From contig NZ_FOTR01000010.1 in assembly GCF_900114645.1 (NCBI RefSeq), positions 1 to 64,000 of the forward strand: a DNA stretch of 64,000 nucleotides, written 5' to 3'. How positions within the stretch are numbered: position 1 is the first letter of the stretch; every line of letters begins with the position of its first letter. Made by a program: the position numbers and the translations under genes. A model generated the notes under the pieces. That model saw only the letters and a program-made list of their open reading frames with translations. It was not told where the DNA came from and ran no database searches. Source of the DNA: Gracilibacillus orientalis (GTDB lineage Bacteria > Bacillota > Bacilli > Bacillales > Amphibacillaceae). Positions 18,297 to 28,674 of the stretch are shown one piece after another.

Positions 18297-18943
18297 AGAC
18301 GGTGGGACGTGCTCTTCCATGCTTTCGCCATGGCACTGACTATATCTTGAGCCTGCATAGTCTTAACAGGTTCCTCGGCGTATTATACAAAATTTAGATT
18401 TACTTTCTTATGACAGAAAGTAGCATTTTGCATCCTAGTACTACCCAAATAAAAGGGCAGTCTATAAGTCGATACACGGCTGTTGAATTACTTCACATAC
18501 CGCTCGATGTTGCCTTATTACCAAAATGGTAACGTAGGTTTCACCGATAAAGCCGAATTTTCACTCATGTGTTACCACATAAGGCGACTATTTTCTAATC
18601 GAACCCACGTCCAAAGATATCGCCACTCAGGCATCTACACGCATAGTCGGTATATTAAGAGTTCGCTAGCTCATCTGCCTACCAACAGGCGTCCGAGTAG
18701 CTAGTCTGATTAGTCTCTTCTACCGATCCCCAGACGGAGGATAGTAGCGTAGCCCACTAATGAGTGTGACCCTTCAATCTACCACATGGGCGATGGTAGG
18801 AAGGATCCTTCAACAGTGCTTACGCAGCTGCTAAAGAGTAATTGTTTTCTTTGCCAGTTATTATTGGCGTTAACGTTTTACGAGACGTAACCTCGACGCG
18901 CAACCTGAGCTCAATCTACCCCTGTCGAATCCGTAACGTCCCC
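18291..18943 (-). ncRNA. ssrA: tmRNA (ssrA), interrupted by a group I intron
   Basis: Transfer-messenger RNA for ribosome rescue. The 5' end GGGGACGTTACGGATTCGAC and the 3' end GTCTCCACCA are the classic tmRNA termini that pair into the tRNA-like acceptor. The tag frame (18855-18820) reads GKENNYSLAAA before TAA; with the charged alanine the tag is AGKENNYSLAAA, ending in the ClpXP-recognised LAA-type tail. The T-arm GTGGGTTCGAT is separated from its partner TCCCAC by a 290-nt insertion with group I intron features. Removing it leaves 363 nt, a normal bacillar length. The smpB and rnr genes follow upstream as in other Bacillaceae. Confidence 0.96.
18308..18597 (-). other. Group I intron in the tmRNA T-loop
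   Basis: A 290-nt insertion. The exon 1 end is T (18598), the intron's last base is G (18308), and exact joining restores TTCGATTCCCAC, a proper T-loop and T-stem. Both ends obey the group I rule (U before the 5' site, omega-G at the 3' site). The core is recognisable: GACTAT (18363-18358) pairs with ATAGTC (18343-18338) as P7, and the 3' strand lies in AAGATATAGTC, a typical P3/P7 sequence. A P9-like hairpin with a GAAA loop follows (about 18333-18316). GTCG near the 5' end can pair with CGAU of the exon as P1. No homing endonuclease frame is present. Confidence 0.88.
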
Positions 18944-18948
18944 ATATA

Positions 18949-18977
18949 AATATATAAGGGCACACGGACAAGAGCAA
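18949..18977 (-). promoter_or_regulatory. Promoter of ssrA
   Basis: TTGCTC (18977-18972), a 17-bp spacer, then TATATT (18954-18949). The mature 5' G is six bases downstream, so the transcript may start at or close to the mature end. Confidence 0.6.
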
Positions 18978-19066
18978 TCATGCTCTTATTCAATTATAGA
19001 TGTCCTGCCGATATTCTTATTATAACATAAAACATATGAAATTCAAGATAACTTACTTGGTAATAT

Positions 19067-19531
19067 TTAGCTTAGTCTATCTTTAATTGCTCGATCCATA
19101 TCTCGTTTTGCCTGTTTCTGTTTCAAGTCTTCCCGTTTGTCATATTTCTTTTTCCCTTTGCCTAATCCAATTAACACTTTAGCAAAGCCATTTTTAATAT
19201 ACACCTTTAACGGGATAATCGAATATCCTGTTCGCTGACTTTCCCCGATTAATCTATCGATTTGCTTACGATGTAATAATAATTTACGGGGACGAGTAGG
19301 CTCGTGATTATAACGGTTTCCTTGTTCATAAGCTGAAATGTGCATATTGTTTACGTACGCTTCCCCTTGTCTAATTGTTGCAAAACTGTCTTTTAAGTTG
19401 ACTCGTCCAGCCCTGATTGACTTAATCTCCGTCCCTTGAAGGACAAGTCCAGCTTCAAAGGTTTCCTCTATAAAATAATCATGATTTGCTTTTTTGTTTT
19501 GTGCGATTACTCTTCCATAACTTTTTCCCAT
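19067..19531 (-). CDS. smpB: SsrA-binding protein SmpB
   Basis: 154 residues, the usual length. SmpB binds the tRNA-like domain of tmRNA and delivers it to stalled ribosomes. Family blocks are visible: [29 protein letters not shown] at 12-40 in part, [21 protein letters not shown], and the basic C-terminal tail [20 protein letters not shown] that enters the mRNA channel. AGGAGG precedes the ATG. It sits directly upstream of ssrA, its RNA partner, and downstream of rnr, which degrades non-stop mRNAs; this is a functional cluster. Confidence 0.97.
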   Translation of the reverse strand: MGKSYGRVIAQNKKANHDYFIEETFEAGLVLQGTEIKSIRAGRVNLKDSFATIRQGEAYVNNMHISAYEQGNRYNHEPTRPRKLLLHRKQIDRLIGESQRTGYSIIPLKVYIKNGFAKVLIGLGKGKKKYDKREDLKQKQAKRDMDRAIKDRLS

Positions 19532-19658
19532 ATTCCGTTCCTCCTACTGCAACGTAAAGCTATTTTAACAAAAAATCGAGAAACGTGCGAATAGTTAGTA
19601 AGAAGTTTATTAACGTGGTTAAATAAAACGATTATTTCATACCTTGAATAGACATTCA

Positions 19659-19752
19659 GCAACTGGAATATATGAACCTCCTACGGTAGCAATTATCGTC
19701 TAAAACGTGGAGACTGAACCATACACCGTGGAAGCGAATATATTCCAGTTGC
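19659..19752. repeat. 94-bp imperfect palindrome between rnr and smpB
   Basis: Perfect 15-bp terminal inverted repeats (GCAACTGGAATATAT at 19659-19673 and its complement at 19738-19752). Pairing continues inward, imperfectly, for about 10 bp more (CTTCCACGGT with ACCGTAGGAG on the minus strand). No T-run follows either end, so it does not look like a simple terminator. It could be a MITE-like element or a structured RNA. Confidence 0.6.
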
Positions 19753-19774
19753 GTCGTACATATCTTATCGTTAA

Positions 19775-22048
19775 TTATTTCTTCTTTTTACGTCCTTGTT
19801 TCTTTTTCTTGCCATTTTCCCCTGATTTCTGTTTTTTTTTAGCTGTCTTCTTCAATTCTCCATTACCACGGTTGGCATTTATGACTTTCCCTGCTTTAGA
19901 AGGTCTGTTCTTTCTTGGTAACATTCCGACAACCTCAAAATCAACAGCCCGCTCATCTAAATTGACCTGCGCGACTTTAATCGTGATCGCGTCACCGACT
20001 TGAAATACATTACCGGTTCTTTCACCGATCATCGCATAGGCCTTCTCGTCAAAATGATAATAATCATCTGTTAAATAACTTACATGAACAAGACCTTCCA
20101 CTGTATTAGACAGTTCAACAAACAGACCAAAATTAGTAACTGAGCTGATTACACCTTCATACTCTTCACCGATTTTATCTTGCATGTATTCCGCCTTTTT
20201 CAAGTCATCTACTTCACGTTCAGCGTCTACTGCAGCTCTTTCTTTTAGTGAAGACTGTTTGGCAATGACTGGCATTTTATCTTTCCAGTGCTGTCTAGTC
20301 TGCTCATCTAATTTATTATCGATTAGATAGGTCCTGATCAAACGATGAACAATTAAGTCCGGGTATCTTCGGATCGGCGAAGTAAAATGGGTATAAAATT
20401 CTGTTGCTAAACCGAAATGTCCAATCCCATTTGGATCATATTTCGCTTGTTTCATCGAACGCAACATCAGTTTTGAAATAATCATAACTTCGTCTGTTCC
20501 AGCTACTTCATCTAAAACATTTTGTAAAGCTTGCGGATGAATTTCATTCGATGTCCCTTTTACAACATAACCAAATCTTGCAATAAACTCAAAGAATGTT
20601 TGCAGCTTAGCAGGGTCTGGATCTTCGTGAATACGGTGAATGAAAGGTACATCCATCCAGTGGAAATGTTCAGCTATTGTTTCATTGGCACACAACATAA
20701 ACTCTTCTATTAATCGTTCTCCTACTGAACGTTCTCGAATCACGACATCTTCTGCTTTTCCGTCGTCATTAACTAATACCTGTGCTTCTTTAAAATCAAA
20801 GTCAATCGCACCACGTCCAAATCGTTTTCCACGTAAAATCTTAGCTAAATCTTCCATCTCCTGAAACATAGGTACTAACGATTCATATCGATCAATTGTT
20901 TCCTGATCATTATCCACTAATATTTGGTTCACCGCTGTATAGGTCATTCGCTCCGTCGTTTTAATGACTGCCTGAAATATTTCGTGATTTATTACCTCAC
21001 CTTTTGTACTAATTTCCATATCACAACCTAATACCAGACGATCAACTTGTGGATTTAATGAGCAAATACCATTGGATAAACGGTGCGGAATCATCGGAAT
21101 AACTCGGTCGACTAAATACGCACTCGTCCCACGCTCAAAAGCTTCCTTATCAATAGGTGAATCTTCTTTTACATAATGGGTAACATCAGCAATATAAACG
21201 CCTAATTTATAATTACCATTATCTAATTTTTTTACTGTTACTGCATCATCTAAATCCTTCGCATCTGCACCATCAATCGTAACGATCGTTTCATCCCGTA
21301 GATCACGGCGCCCTTGGATTTCGTCCTCTCTTATTTCCTCGGAAATATTTTCCGCTTGTTCTAGTACTTCCGGTGGAAAATCAATGGCAATACCATTTTT
21401 ATAAATAATCGATAAAATATCCATGCCTGGGTCATTTTTATGTCCGAGGATTTTCAAAACACTGCCTTCAGCACTCTTCCTACCCTCTGGATATTTTGTG
21501 ATTTCCACAATAACTTTATGGCCATTTACTGCTCCTTTTGCTTGTCCTTTTGGTACAAATATATCATTTGGTATTCGTTTATCGTCTGCGATAACAAAAC
21601 CAAATGCACCGTTATCTTCATAAGTACCGATAATTTCTTTCGAATAACGTTCAATGATCCTTACGACGACGCCTTCTGCTCTTTTACCATCATCATCGCG
21701 TCGGTCGACACGGACAAAAACCTTGTCCCCATTCATTGCAGAGGCTAGGTCTGCATGATTAATATAAACATCTTCCATCGTTTCGTCATCAGGGAGTAAG
21801 AAGGCAAATCCTTTCGCATGCATCTGAATCGTTCCACGGATTAAATTCATTTTTTCCGGTAAACCATAACGATTCTTTCGGGTACGAATTAATTCACCTG
21901 ATTCTTCCAACATGTTTAAAGATTTCATCAATTCCGTAAACTGATCTGCATCTTCAAGTTCTAAAACCTCTTCTATTTCCTGTACAGATAAAGGCTTGGT
22001 AGCATTTTCTTTAAAAAAGTCTAGTATTTGTTGTTGTAGTGATTCCAT
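19775..22048 (-). CDS. rnr: Ribonuclease R
   Basis: 3'-5' exoribonuclease of 757 residues. An N-terminal helix-turn-helix region (1-70) is followed by cold-shock domains (about 75-225) and the RNB catalytic domain with [16 protein letters not shown] near 260, whose Asp residues bind magnesium. A C-terminal S1 domain ([19 protein letters not shown] near 640) follows, and a lysine-rich tail ends [17 protein letters not shown] precedes the ATG. In Bacillaceae secG-est-rnr-smpB-ssrA are neighbours, and RNase R acts with SmpB-tmRNA on defective mRNAs. Confidence 0.97.
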   Translation of the reverse strand: MESLQQQILDFFKENATKPLSVQEIEEVLELEDADQFTELMKSLNMLEESGELIRTRKNRYGLPEKMNLIRGTIQMHAKGFAFLLPDDETMEDVYINHADLASAMNGDKVFVRVDRRDDDGKRAEGVVVRIIERYSKEIIGTYEDNGAFGFVIADDKRIPNDIFVPKGQAKGAVNGHKVIVEITKYPEGRKSAEGSVLKILGHKNDPGMDILSIIYKNGIAIDFPPEVLEQAENISEEIREDEIQGRRDLRDETIVTIDGADAKDLDDAVTVKKLDNGNYKLGVYIADVTHYVKEDSPIDKEAFERGTSAYLVDRVIPMIPHRLSNGICSLNPQVDRLVLGCDMEISTKGEVINHEIFQAVIKTTERMTYTAVNQILVDNDQETIDRYESLVPMFQEMEDLAKILRGKRFGRGAIDFDFKEAQVLVNDDGKAEDVVIRERSVGERLIEEFMLCANETIAEHFHWMDVPFIHRIHEDPDPAKLQTFFEFIARFGYVVKGTSNEIHPQALQNVLDEVAGTDEVMIISKLMLRSMKQAKYDPNGIGHFGLATEFYTHFTSPIRRYPDLIVHRLIRTYLIDNKLDEQTRQHWKDKMPVIAKQSSLKERAAVDAEREVDDLKKAEYMQDKIGEEYEGVISSVTNFGLFVELSNTVEGLVHVSYLTDDYYHFDEKAYAMIGERTGNVFQVGDAITIKVAQVNLDERAVDFEVVGMLPRKNRPSKAGKVINANRGNGELKKTAKKKQKSGENGKKKKQGRKKKK

Positions 22049-22086
22049 ATCGTCACCTCTTTCACCTTTTTTGTTTAGTATGGCTT

Positions 22087-22827
22087 TTACCAGTCTATTG
22101 ATTCTAAAAATGCTGTAACATCTTCATGTACTTGATCTTTTTCCTTACTAAATGTAATAATATGTCCGGCATTTTCATACCATTTAATTTGTTTATTATC
22201 CGATTCCACATTTTCATAAATATAATTCGCACTATCTGGATTAATCATTTCGTCATTAGTTGCCTGTACTACAAAGGTTGGGGTGTAAATCATATCCACA
22301 TTTTCTTTGACACGTGTAATCGATGTCTCAATTTCCCGGAATAGTTCTTTCGAATTTTCAAGTAATTGCTCAACCTCCTGTTCGATAGTGTCGTCGTCTT
22401 TTCCTTCTAATTGTTTATATTCTTTGGCAAATTTACGGAAACCAACCGTTAATTGCTTCTCATTGTCAAAGAACATCGGAGAACACATCGTGACAACTGC
22501 TTGTAATGGGGTATTACCAGCCAGCCGTAATGCTAATACTCCTCCAAGTGAAAGACCTACTACAGCAATTTTTTGGTAACCTTTGTCTTTTAGATGCTGA
22601 TATGCTTCCTGGACATCTTCCCACCACTCATCAGCAGTAACTCCGACTAACTCTTCCGGTGACTTACCATGACCACGGTAAATCGGAGCATAACAAGTAT
22701 ATCCTTCACTATTTAAATATCTGCCAAGCATTCTCACATCAGCAGAATGCCCAGTAAACCCATGTAATAATAATACCGCACGATCGTCCCCTTCAAACAT
22801 GAAAGGTTCTGGTTGCTTCATCTTCAT
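22087..22827 (-). CDS. est: Carboxylesterase (YvaK/Est type)
   Basis: Alpha/beta-hydrolase of about 246 residues, very close to B. subtilis YvaK/Geobacillus Est30. The HGFTG oxyanion segment lies near 19. The nucleophile is in GLSLGG near 93, the Asp in QATNDEMI near 195 and the His in ENAGHIITF near 225. The start at 22827 (MKMKQPEPF) fits homologues; the codons upstream up to 22872 lack a ribosome site. AAGGGG lies 11 bases upstream. It lies between secG and rnr, the conserved order. It hydrolyses short- to medium-chain carboxyl esters in this family; its natural substrate is unknown. Confidence 0.93.
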   Translation of the reverse strand: MKMKQPEPFMFEGDDRAVLLLHGFTGHSADVRMLGRYLNSEGYTCYAPIYRGHGKSPEELVGVTADEWWEDVQEAYQHLKDKGYQKIAVVGLSLGGVLALRLAGNTPLQAVVTMCSPMFFDNEKQLTVGFRKFAKEYKQLEGKDDDTIEQEVEQLLENSKELFREIETSITRVKENVDMIYTPTFVVQATNDEMINPDSANYIYENVESDNKQIKWYENAGHIITFSKEKDQVHEDVTAFLESIDW

Positions 22828-22941
22828 CTCTATGTAAACCCCTTTCGTGAATTTGCACTGTGAAATAAGCACATTATCGCCATTTCTCTTAACTATTAAT
22901 GTATATTTCCCTTTAAATCCCTTTTACATTCTTTACATCTA

Positions 22942-22976
22942 AACAAAAACATCCTCTGCACTTTGCAAAGGATGTT
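22942..22976 (-). terminator. Terminator after secG
   Basis: The stem AACATCC (22948-22954) pairs with GGATGTT (22970-22976), extended by partial pairing inside. The minus strand continues into TTTTTGTTT. Confidence 0.75.
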
Positions 22977-23011
22977 ATATTGATGCAATATTATTTTGTC
23001 CCATTTTTGGA

Positions 23012-23242
23012 TTATAATAAATAAGCAATTGCAAATGTAAGAACAAATAGTAAAACACCAGTTGTAACTGTCCCTCGGTGCAATATAGCATCGACACCTC
23101 TTGCTTTTTGCTTTCCAAATAATTGCTCTGCACCACCTGAAATGGCTCCAGATAGTCCTGCACTCTTACCGGATTGTAATAATACAAATACAATTAATAC
23201 GATAGCATCAATAATTAACAAAGTCATTGCAACGGTTAACAT
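23012..23242 (-). CDS. secG: Preprotein translocase subunit SecG
   Basis: 76 residues, exactly the usual bacillar length. Two membrane helices (about 4-24 and 52-74) flank the conserved loop [21 protein letters not shown]. The start at 23242 is supported by AAGGGGGG just upstream; the frame remains open 20 codons further but without a start site. SecG assists the SecYE channel. It is a single-gene unit with its own terminator, upstream of est and rnr. Confidence 0.96.
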   Translation of the reverse strand: MLTVAMTLLIIDAIVLIVFVLLQSGKSAGLSGAISGGAEQLFGKQKARGVDAILHRGTVTTGVLLFVLTFAIAYLL

Positions 23243-23376
23243 GTTGCAAACCCCCCTTAGACGTACAAATACATACCTACAATGTAGCAAAAAGTATATC
23301 AAATAGCAAGAAGTTTTTACTAATTATATACTACTATCCATGATAACATAAACTAAAAGAAGGAGAGTGAAAAGGA

Positions 23377-24324
23377 ATGCTTGAAGAATCTTTTTGGTTT
23401 CATACCAATGATCAACACGAGCTTTTCGTAAAACACTGGCAACATACTTCATCACCAAAAGCAATTATTCAAATTGCACATGGCATGGTAGAACACATTG
23501 AGCGATACCATGAATTTGCAACATACCTGACAGAACAGGGATTCACTGTATATGGTCATGACCATCGCGGACATGGTAAAACAGGAGAAAACGCAAACTC
23601 GCTTGGCTATCTCGCTGAAGAAAACGGGTTTGATCGTGTTGTGCAAGACTGTATCGAATTAACAGAGATGATTGAGAAAAAATATCCACAAACACCTATT
23701 TTTCTTATGGGTCATAGTATGGGTTCCTTTATCTGCAGAAGATATATGATGTTAGCACCTAATCATTTAGCTGGAGCTATCCTAATTGGTACAGGTTTTC
23801 AACCAAGTGGATTGCTGAAAGTTGCTAAACAGATGGCCAAAACAGTTGGTTACTTCAAAGGCCGCAATACAGAAGCAAAATTAATGAATAAACTTACCTT
23901 TTTCGGCTATAACAAACATACAGACAATCAAACGGTTTTTGATTGGATATGTTCAGATCAACAAGAAGTAGAAAAATACACAGAAGATAAATGGTGTGGT
24001 TTTACACCTACCAATCAATTTTTTTACGATCTATATACTGGATTACAATGGATTCAATCAAAAGATAAAACCGCCAACATTCCAAAAGATCTCCCATTAT
24101 TTTTCGTGAGTGGAAAAGAAGATCCTGTTGGACAATATGGAGAAGGTGTTCAAAAAGCCGTCGCATTTTACCGTTCCATAGATATGGAAAACGTTAATTA
24201 TCATTTATACGAAAAAGGTAGGCACGAAATCTTGAATGAAACTAACAAAAAAGAGGTTTTTCACGATATTGTCACATGGATTCGAAAGCAAATGGCTTGT
24301 CACAACTTTACACAATCTTTATAA
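23377..24324 (+). CDS. Alpha/beta hydrolase, lysophospholipase/monoacylglycerol lipase-like
   Basis: 315 residues of the serine aminopeptidase S33/Hydrolase_4 family. The oxyanion motif HGMVEHIERY lies near 34, HRGHG near 67, the nucleophile elbow GHSMGSF near 113, the Asp in SGKEDPVG near 250 and the His in GRHEILNE near 282. The family acts on lysophospholipids or monoacylglycerols (compare B. subtilis YtpA, which makes bacilysocin). AAGGAG precedes the ATG. It is monocistronic, divergent from secG and upstream of ptsH. No clear terminator separates it from ptsH. Confidence 0.88.
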   Translation: MLEESFWFHTNDQHELFVKHWQHTSSPKAIIQIAHGMVEHIERYHEFATYLTEQGFTVYGHDHRGHGKTGENANSLGYLAEENGFDRVVQDCIELTEMIEKKYPQTPIFLMGHSMGSFICRRYMMLAPNHLAGAILIGTGFQPSGLLKVAKQMAKTVGYFKGRNTEAKLMNKLTFFGYNKHTDNQTVFDWICSDQQEVEKYTEDKWCGFTPTNQFFYDLYTGLQWIQSKDKTANIPKDLPLFFVSGKEDPVGQYGEGVQKAVAFYRSIDMENVNYHLYEKGRHEILNETNKKEVFHDIVTWIRKQMACHNFTQSL

Positions 24325-24427
24325 TAAGCATGTTACTTTATTATTTCTCTTGAAATATAACCTAGATAAAGAGTAAAATTAGGTTGTAGTACTATTCAAA
24401 TATAATTTTATTAGGAGGTTTTTCTTT

Positions 24428-24697
24428 ATGGCAGTAGAAAAAACAGTAACAATTACAGATGAAACAGGTGTTCACGCACGTCCAGCAACAGTATTAGTGA
24501 ATAAAGCAGGTAGCTTTGCATCTGATATGAACTTAGAATATAACGGTAAATCCATTAACTTAAAATCCATTATGGGTGTTATGTCTCTAGGTATCCCTCA
24601 GGGTGCTGAAATCAAAATCGTTGCTGACGGTTCTGATGAACAAGAAGCACTAGATTCAGTGGTTGAGGTAATTAAATCAGAAGGTCTAGGAGAGTAA
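24428..24697 (+). CDS. ptsH: Phosphocarrier protein HPr
   Basis: 89 residues. His15 in TGVHARPAT accepts phosphate from enzyme I. Ser46 in [11 protein letters not shown] is the regulatory site phosphorylated by HPr kinase, whose gene is at 57071-58033. P-Ser-HPr is the CcpA corepressor. TTAGGAGG is 9 bases before the ATG. It is followed after 7 bp by ptsI. Its paralogue Crh (48922-49179) lacks the His. Confidence 0.98.
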   Translation: MAVEKTVTITDETGVHARPATVLVNKAGSFASDMNLEYNGKSINLKSIMGVMSLGIPQGAEIKIVADGSDEQEALDSVVEVIKSEGLGE

Positions 24698-24704
24698 TTC
24701 ATCC

Positions 24705-26420
24705 ATGAGTCAATTAACAGGTATAGCTGCATCTAATGGAATAGCAATTGCTAAAGCATACAAACTCGCTATTCCAGATCTTTCTTTTGATAAAAAGAAA
24801 GTAGATGATACAACAAGTGAAGTCGAGCGTTTAACGAAAGCGTTGGATGTTTCTACATCTGAACTGGAAAAAATCAAAGAGCATGCTCGCGCTTCTTTAG
24901 GTGATGAGCATGCGGAAATTTTTTCTGCACATTTACTAGTACTAAGTGATCCTGAGCTCATCAATCCGATCAAGGATAAGATTGAGACTGAACAAGTCAA
25001 TGCAGAGTTTGCATTAGATGAAACGGCACAAATGTTTATTGAAATGTTCGAAAATATGGAGAATGAATATATGAGAGAACGTGCTGCGGATATCAAGGAT
25101 GTTACCAAACGAGTAATGGCACATTTATTAGAGGTTTCCTTTCCAAATCCAGCCTTAATAGATGAAGAAGTAATTGTCATTGCTGAAGATTTAACTCCAT
25201 CTGATACTGCACAATTAAATAAACAATTTGTGCAAGGTTTTACCACCAATATTGGTGGTCGTACTTCTCATTCAGCAATTATGGCTCGCTCTTTAGAAAT
25301 TCCAGCAGTTGTTGGGACAAAAGCAATTACAGAGCAAGTAAAAGAAGGCGACAACTTAATAGTGGATGGTATTGATGGTAAAGTACTCATCAATCCAACA
25401 GAAGATGAAATCAATGAGTATCAACAGAAGCAAGAAGACTATGAAAAACAGAAACAAGAATGGGCTAAACTGAAAGATGAGCCAACTGTTACCAAAGATG
25501 GTACACATGTTGAGTTAGTAGCTAACATTGGTACACCAAATGATGTAGAAGGTGTACTCAACCATGGTGGTGAAGGTGTTGGTTTATATCGTACTGAATT
25601 CTTATACATGGGTAAAACTGAACTTCCAACAGAAGATGAACAGTTTGATGCTTATAAATCAGTATTAGAACAAATGGGAGACAAGCCTGTAGTCGTTCGT
25701 ACACTAGATATTGGTGGAGACAAAGAACTTTCATATTTAGAATTGCCAGATGAAATGAATCCATTCCTTGGGTATCGTGCAATCCGTCTTTGTCTAGAAC
25801 GTGATGATATTTTCCGTACACAACTACGTGCACTTCTTCGTGCAAGTACATACGGAAATTTAAAAATTATGTTCCCGATGATTGCAACATTGGACGAATT
25901 CCGTCAAGCGAAGGCTCTTTTACTGGAAGAAAAAGAAAACTTAACAAAAGAAGGAACAGAAGTATCTGATAATATCGAAGTTGGTATTATGGTCGAAATT
26001 CCTTCCACTGCGGTTATTGCTCGTCAATTTGCTAAAGAAGTTGATTTCTTTAGTATCGGTACGAACGATTTAATTCAATATACATTAGCAGCTGACCGTA
26101 TGAATGAGCGTGTAAGCTACTTATACCAACCATACCACCCAGCAATCCTTAACCTTGTCAACAACGTGATTGAAGCAGCACATGCAGAAGGTAAGTGGGC
26201 TGGAATGTGTGGTGAAATGGCTGGTGATTCCATCGCAATTCCGATTCTTCTTGGATTAGGTCTCGATGAATACAGTATGAGTGCAACATCAGTCTTGCCC
26301 GCTCGTACACAAATGAAAGACCTGTCAAAAGAGGAATTAGCATCTTATAAAGATCAATTGTTAAGCATGGGTACAGCAGATGAAGTAGAAGCATTTATCC
26401 GTGAAAAAACAAATCAATAA
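24705..26420 (+). CDS. ptsI: PTS phosphoenolpyruvate-protein phosphotransferase (enzyme I)
   Basis: 571 residues, the normal length. The HPr-binding helical N-domain is followed by the phospho-histidine in [17 protein letters not shown] near 189. The PEP-binding barrel has RTEFLYMG near 296, [12 protein letters not shown] near 330, [14 protein letters not shown] near 445 and the C-terminal Cys in [11 protein letters not shown] near 500. It is co-transcribed with ptsH, and the AGGAG for ptsI lies inside the end of ptsH. There is no ptsG or glcT here, unlike B. subtilis. A terminator follows. Confidence 0.98.
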   Translation: MSQLTGIAASNGIAIAKAYKLAIPDLSFDKKKVDDTTSEVERLTKALDVSTSELEKIKEHARASLGDEHAEIFSAHLLVLSDPELINPIKDKIETEQVNAEFALDETAQMFIEMFENMENEYMRERAADIKDVTKRVMAHLLEVSFPNPALIDEEVIVIAEDLTPSDTAQLNKQFVQGFTTNIGGRTSHSAIMARSLEIPAVVGTKAITEQVKEGDNLIVDGIDGKVLINPTEDEINEYQQKQEDYEKQKQEWAKLKDEPTVTKDGTHVELVANIGTPNDVEGVLNHGGEGVGLYRTEFLYMGKTELPTEDEQFDAYKSVLEQMGDKPVVVRTLDIGGDKELSYLELPDEMNPFLGYRAIRLCLERDDIFRTQLRALLRASTYGNLKIMFPMIATLDEFRQAKALLLEEKENLTKEGTEVSDNIEVGIMVEIPSTAVIARQFAKEVDFFSIGTNDLIQYTLAADRMNERVSYLYQPYHPAILNLVNNVIEAAHAEGKWAGMCGEMAGDSIAIPILLGLGLDEYSMSATSVLPARTQMKDLSKEELASYKDQLLSMGTADEVEAFIREKTNQ

Positions 26421-26430
26421 TGGTTAAAAC

Positions 26431-26463
26431 AACGACTCAGAATTTATTCTGGGTCGTTTTCTT
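26431..26463 (+). terminator. Terminator of ptsHI
   Basis: Stem AACGAC-CAGAAT (26431-26443) with its complement ending at 26458, then TTTTCTT. Confidence 0.85.
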
Positions 26464-26633
26464 ACTTCGATACTCCTCTACTATCAACACTTCAGTAGTA
26501 AAGCGCATACATAAAAGTCTAACAATTATTTTAATACGAAACGGATTTGATTTCAACAATTGAGGTATAAGGGCAAAGGTACTAATCCTCAAAAAACGGG
26601 ACGTTTCCCATGCCTCACTTCATCCTTCAGCTT

Positions 26634-28670
26634 TTACATTTTCCATTTATTTGATCGGTTCATTAACCATAGAAAATATGGAGCTCCGATGATGGCTACA
26701 ATGATTCCTGATGGTATTTCTTTTGGTACTAATAGAGTTCTACTTAGTACGTCAGCAACCATGAGAACTACGCCACCTAATAATGCTGTAGTGAAAAACA
26801 AGTGCTTGTGTGCTGGTCCTAGCATCAAGCGAGCAACATGTGGTGCGATTAATCCGACAAATCCTATCGTACCAACCGTTGCTACACTTGCAGCAGCTAC
26901 TACAGAAGCTAACAATGCTAAATTAAATCGCGTCTTCCACACCGACAATCCTAACCCTTTAGCCGTGTCATCTCCTAGTGCCAAAGTATGAATTCGATCA
27001 CTCACTAAATAAACGATTGGAACCAGAATAAGAAGTGGTCCTAATAAATAATAGTTCAATTCAGTCCAACTTGTCGCATAAGTCGTACCCGATAACCAAG
27101 TTAATGCAGAGGCTACCGCCATATCTGAACGCACAACCATAATTTGAATCACTGCTGAACCAAACGCTGATACACCAATACCTAGCAGTGCTAACAATGC
27201 CGGTTGGAATGCCGCACGATAAGCTAACAACATGACAACTAAAAAGGCAGCAAGCGCACCAATAAATGCTCCTAGTGGAACCCATACAGCTGAAATGGAA
27301 CCGATATATAGAAACATTAATGCTCCTACACCGGCACCTGATGTAATACCAATCACAGACGGATCAGCTAATGGATTACGTAATACCCCCTGAAAAATAT
27401 AGCCGCTAATGGCCAACAATACGCCACTTCCTGCCGCTACCAATAACCTTGGCAACCGTAAATCAAGTGCCATATTTTTAATGAATTCATCATTATTTAA
27501 AAAGATCGCCTGAAAAGTCTGAACTAATTGTATACCATTGTTTCCAGTAGAAATTCCAACAAAACCCACCAATAAAGCGACAACACTAAGAATGGGGATA
27601 ATCCATTTTCCCATTGTAGCAGAATTGATTTGTCCAGCTAGTATACCAGTATCCTTGCTACCATAATGCTTGTTTTGTTTGTTCATAATTAACCAGATTA
27701 ACCATGGAGCACCGATAAACGCTGTAATCGCCCCTACTGGCAATTCGGAAAAACTAGGATCTAACACTCTGGCCAGAACATCAGCACCTAGTAAGACAAC
27801 TGCTCCCCATAAAAATGAACCTAATATGACAACATAATGCTTTTGAAAGCCCAATAATTTAATAAGATGAGGTGCAATTAAACCAACAAACCCAATTGGA
27901 CCTACAACACTGACTGTAACTGACGTGAGAAAAACAGCAAGTATTACAGTAACCATCCTTGTTCGCTGTACTTTTTGCCCTAAACCAGTCGCCACTTCTT
28001 CTCCCAATTGAAACAAATCTAATGTTTTCGAGATAAATAATGAACCAATAAGTCCCATTATGATAAAAGGTAATGAGAATTGCACACCTTCCCAGTTATT
28101 TTGCACCAGTGTTCCTGCTCCCCATAAAAAAAGGCCAGCGGTTTCATTTTCAAAAAAGATCTGTAATAGCGAAGTGAAGGCTGAGAACATCATGGTAATA
28201 ACCATGCCTGCTAAGACCATTTTGACAGGATTCGAATTAGCAACACCTGCTAATGTGTAAACTAAAATCGCAGTTAAAATACCTCCCAGGAATGCGACCA
28301 GTAAGCCACTCCATCCACTTGTTGCAGAGATAAATACACTTGCAAATACTACTGCAAAATACGAGCCTGAATGGATCCCCAGTGTACCAGCAGATGCTAA
28401 TGGATTCTTTGTTATTGTTTGCAAAAGCACACCAGATACCGCTAAAGCACCACCCGCCAAGATCCCTATAATCGCTCGTGGCATTCGCAAATAACGAACG
28501 GTATGGTGCTCTAACTGATTTTCTGGCATAAAAATCGCATGGATGATTGTAGATGGCGCGATTGATACACTTCCTTGATTCATATGTATAAAAAATAATA
28601 AAAGCAAAAGGACGGTTCCGCCCCCGAAGGTCAGAACCGTTCTTCCTATATAACTCTGTTTTGACATCAT
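26634..28670 (-). CDS. Iron-siderophore ABC transporter permease, fused double FecCD
   Basis: 678 residues made of two tandem FecCD/BtuC-type permease halves (about 15-330 and 350-675). The repeats are seen as GPIGFVGLIAPHLIKLLG in the first half and GTIGFVGLIAPHVARLML in the second, and as LRMPRAIIGILAGGALAVSG and LRLPRLLVAAGSGVLLAISG. E. coli FhuB has the same architecture. The start at 28670 is chosen over an upstream frame extension that would overlap the binding-protein gene; only 4 bp separate the two. No ATPase gene follows, so a shared FecE/YusV-type ATPase must be encoded elsewhere. Confidence 0.93.
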   Translation of the reverse strand: MMSKQSYIGRTVLTFGGGTVLLLLLFFIHMNQGSVSIAPSTIIHAIFMPENQLEHHTVRYLRMPRAIIGILAGGALAVSGVLLQTITKNPLASAGTLGIHSGSYFAVVFASVFISATSGWSGLLVAFLGGILTAILVYTLAGVANSNPVKMVLAGMVITMMFSAFTSLLQIFFENETAGLFLWGAGTLVQNNWEGVQFSLPFIIMGLIGSLFISKTLDLFQLGEEVATGLGQKVQRTRMVTVILAVFLTSVTVSVVGPIGFVGLIAPHLIKLLGFQKHYVVILGSFLWGAVVLLGADVLARVLDPSFSELPVGAITAFIGAPWLIWLIMNKQNKHYGSKDTGILAGQINSATMGKWIIPILSVVALLVGFVGISTGNNGIQLVQTFQAIFLNNDEFIKNMALDLRLPRLLVAAGSGVLLAISGYIFQGVLRNPLADPSVIGITSGAGVGALMFLYIGSISAVWVPLGAFIGALAAFLVVMLLAYRAAFQPALLALLGIGVSAFGSAVIQIMVVRSDMAVASALTWLSGTTYATSWTELNYYLLGPLLILVPIVYLVSDRIHTLALGDDTAKGLGLSVWKTRFNLALLASVVAAASVATVGTIGFVGLIAPHVARLMLGPAHKHLFFTTALLGGVVLMVADVLSRTLLVPKEIPSGIIVAIIGAPYFLWLMNRSNKWKM

Positions 28671-28674
28671 TTTA

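Noticed and set aside
18483-18704. Plus-strand open frame of 73 codons
   Set aside because: It lies entirely antisense to the tmRNA and its intron.
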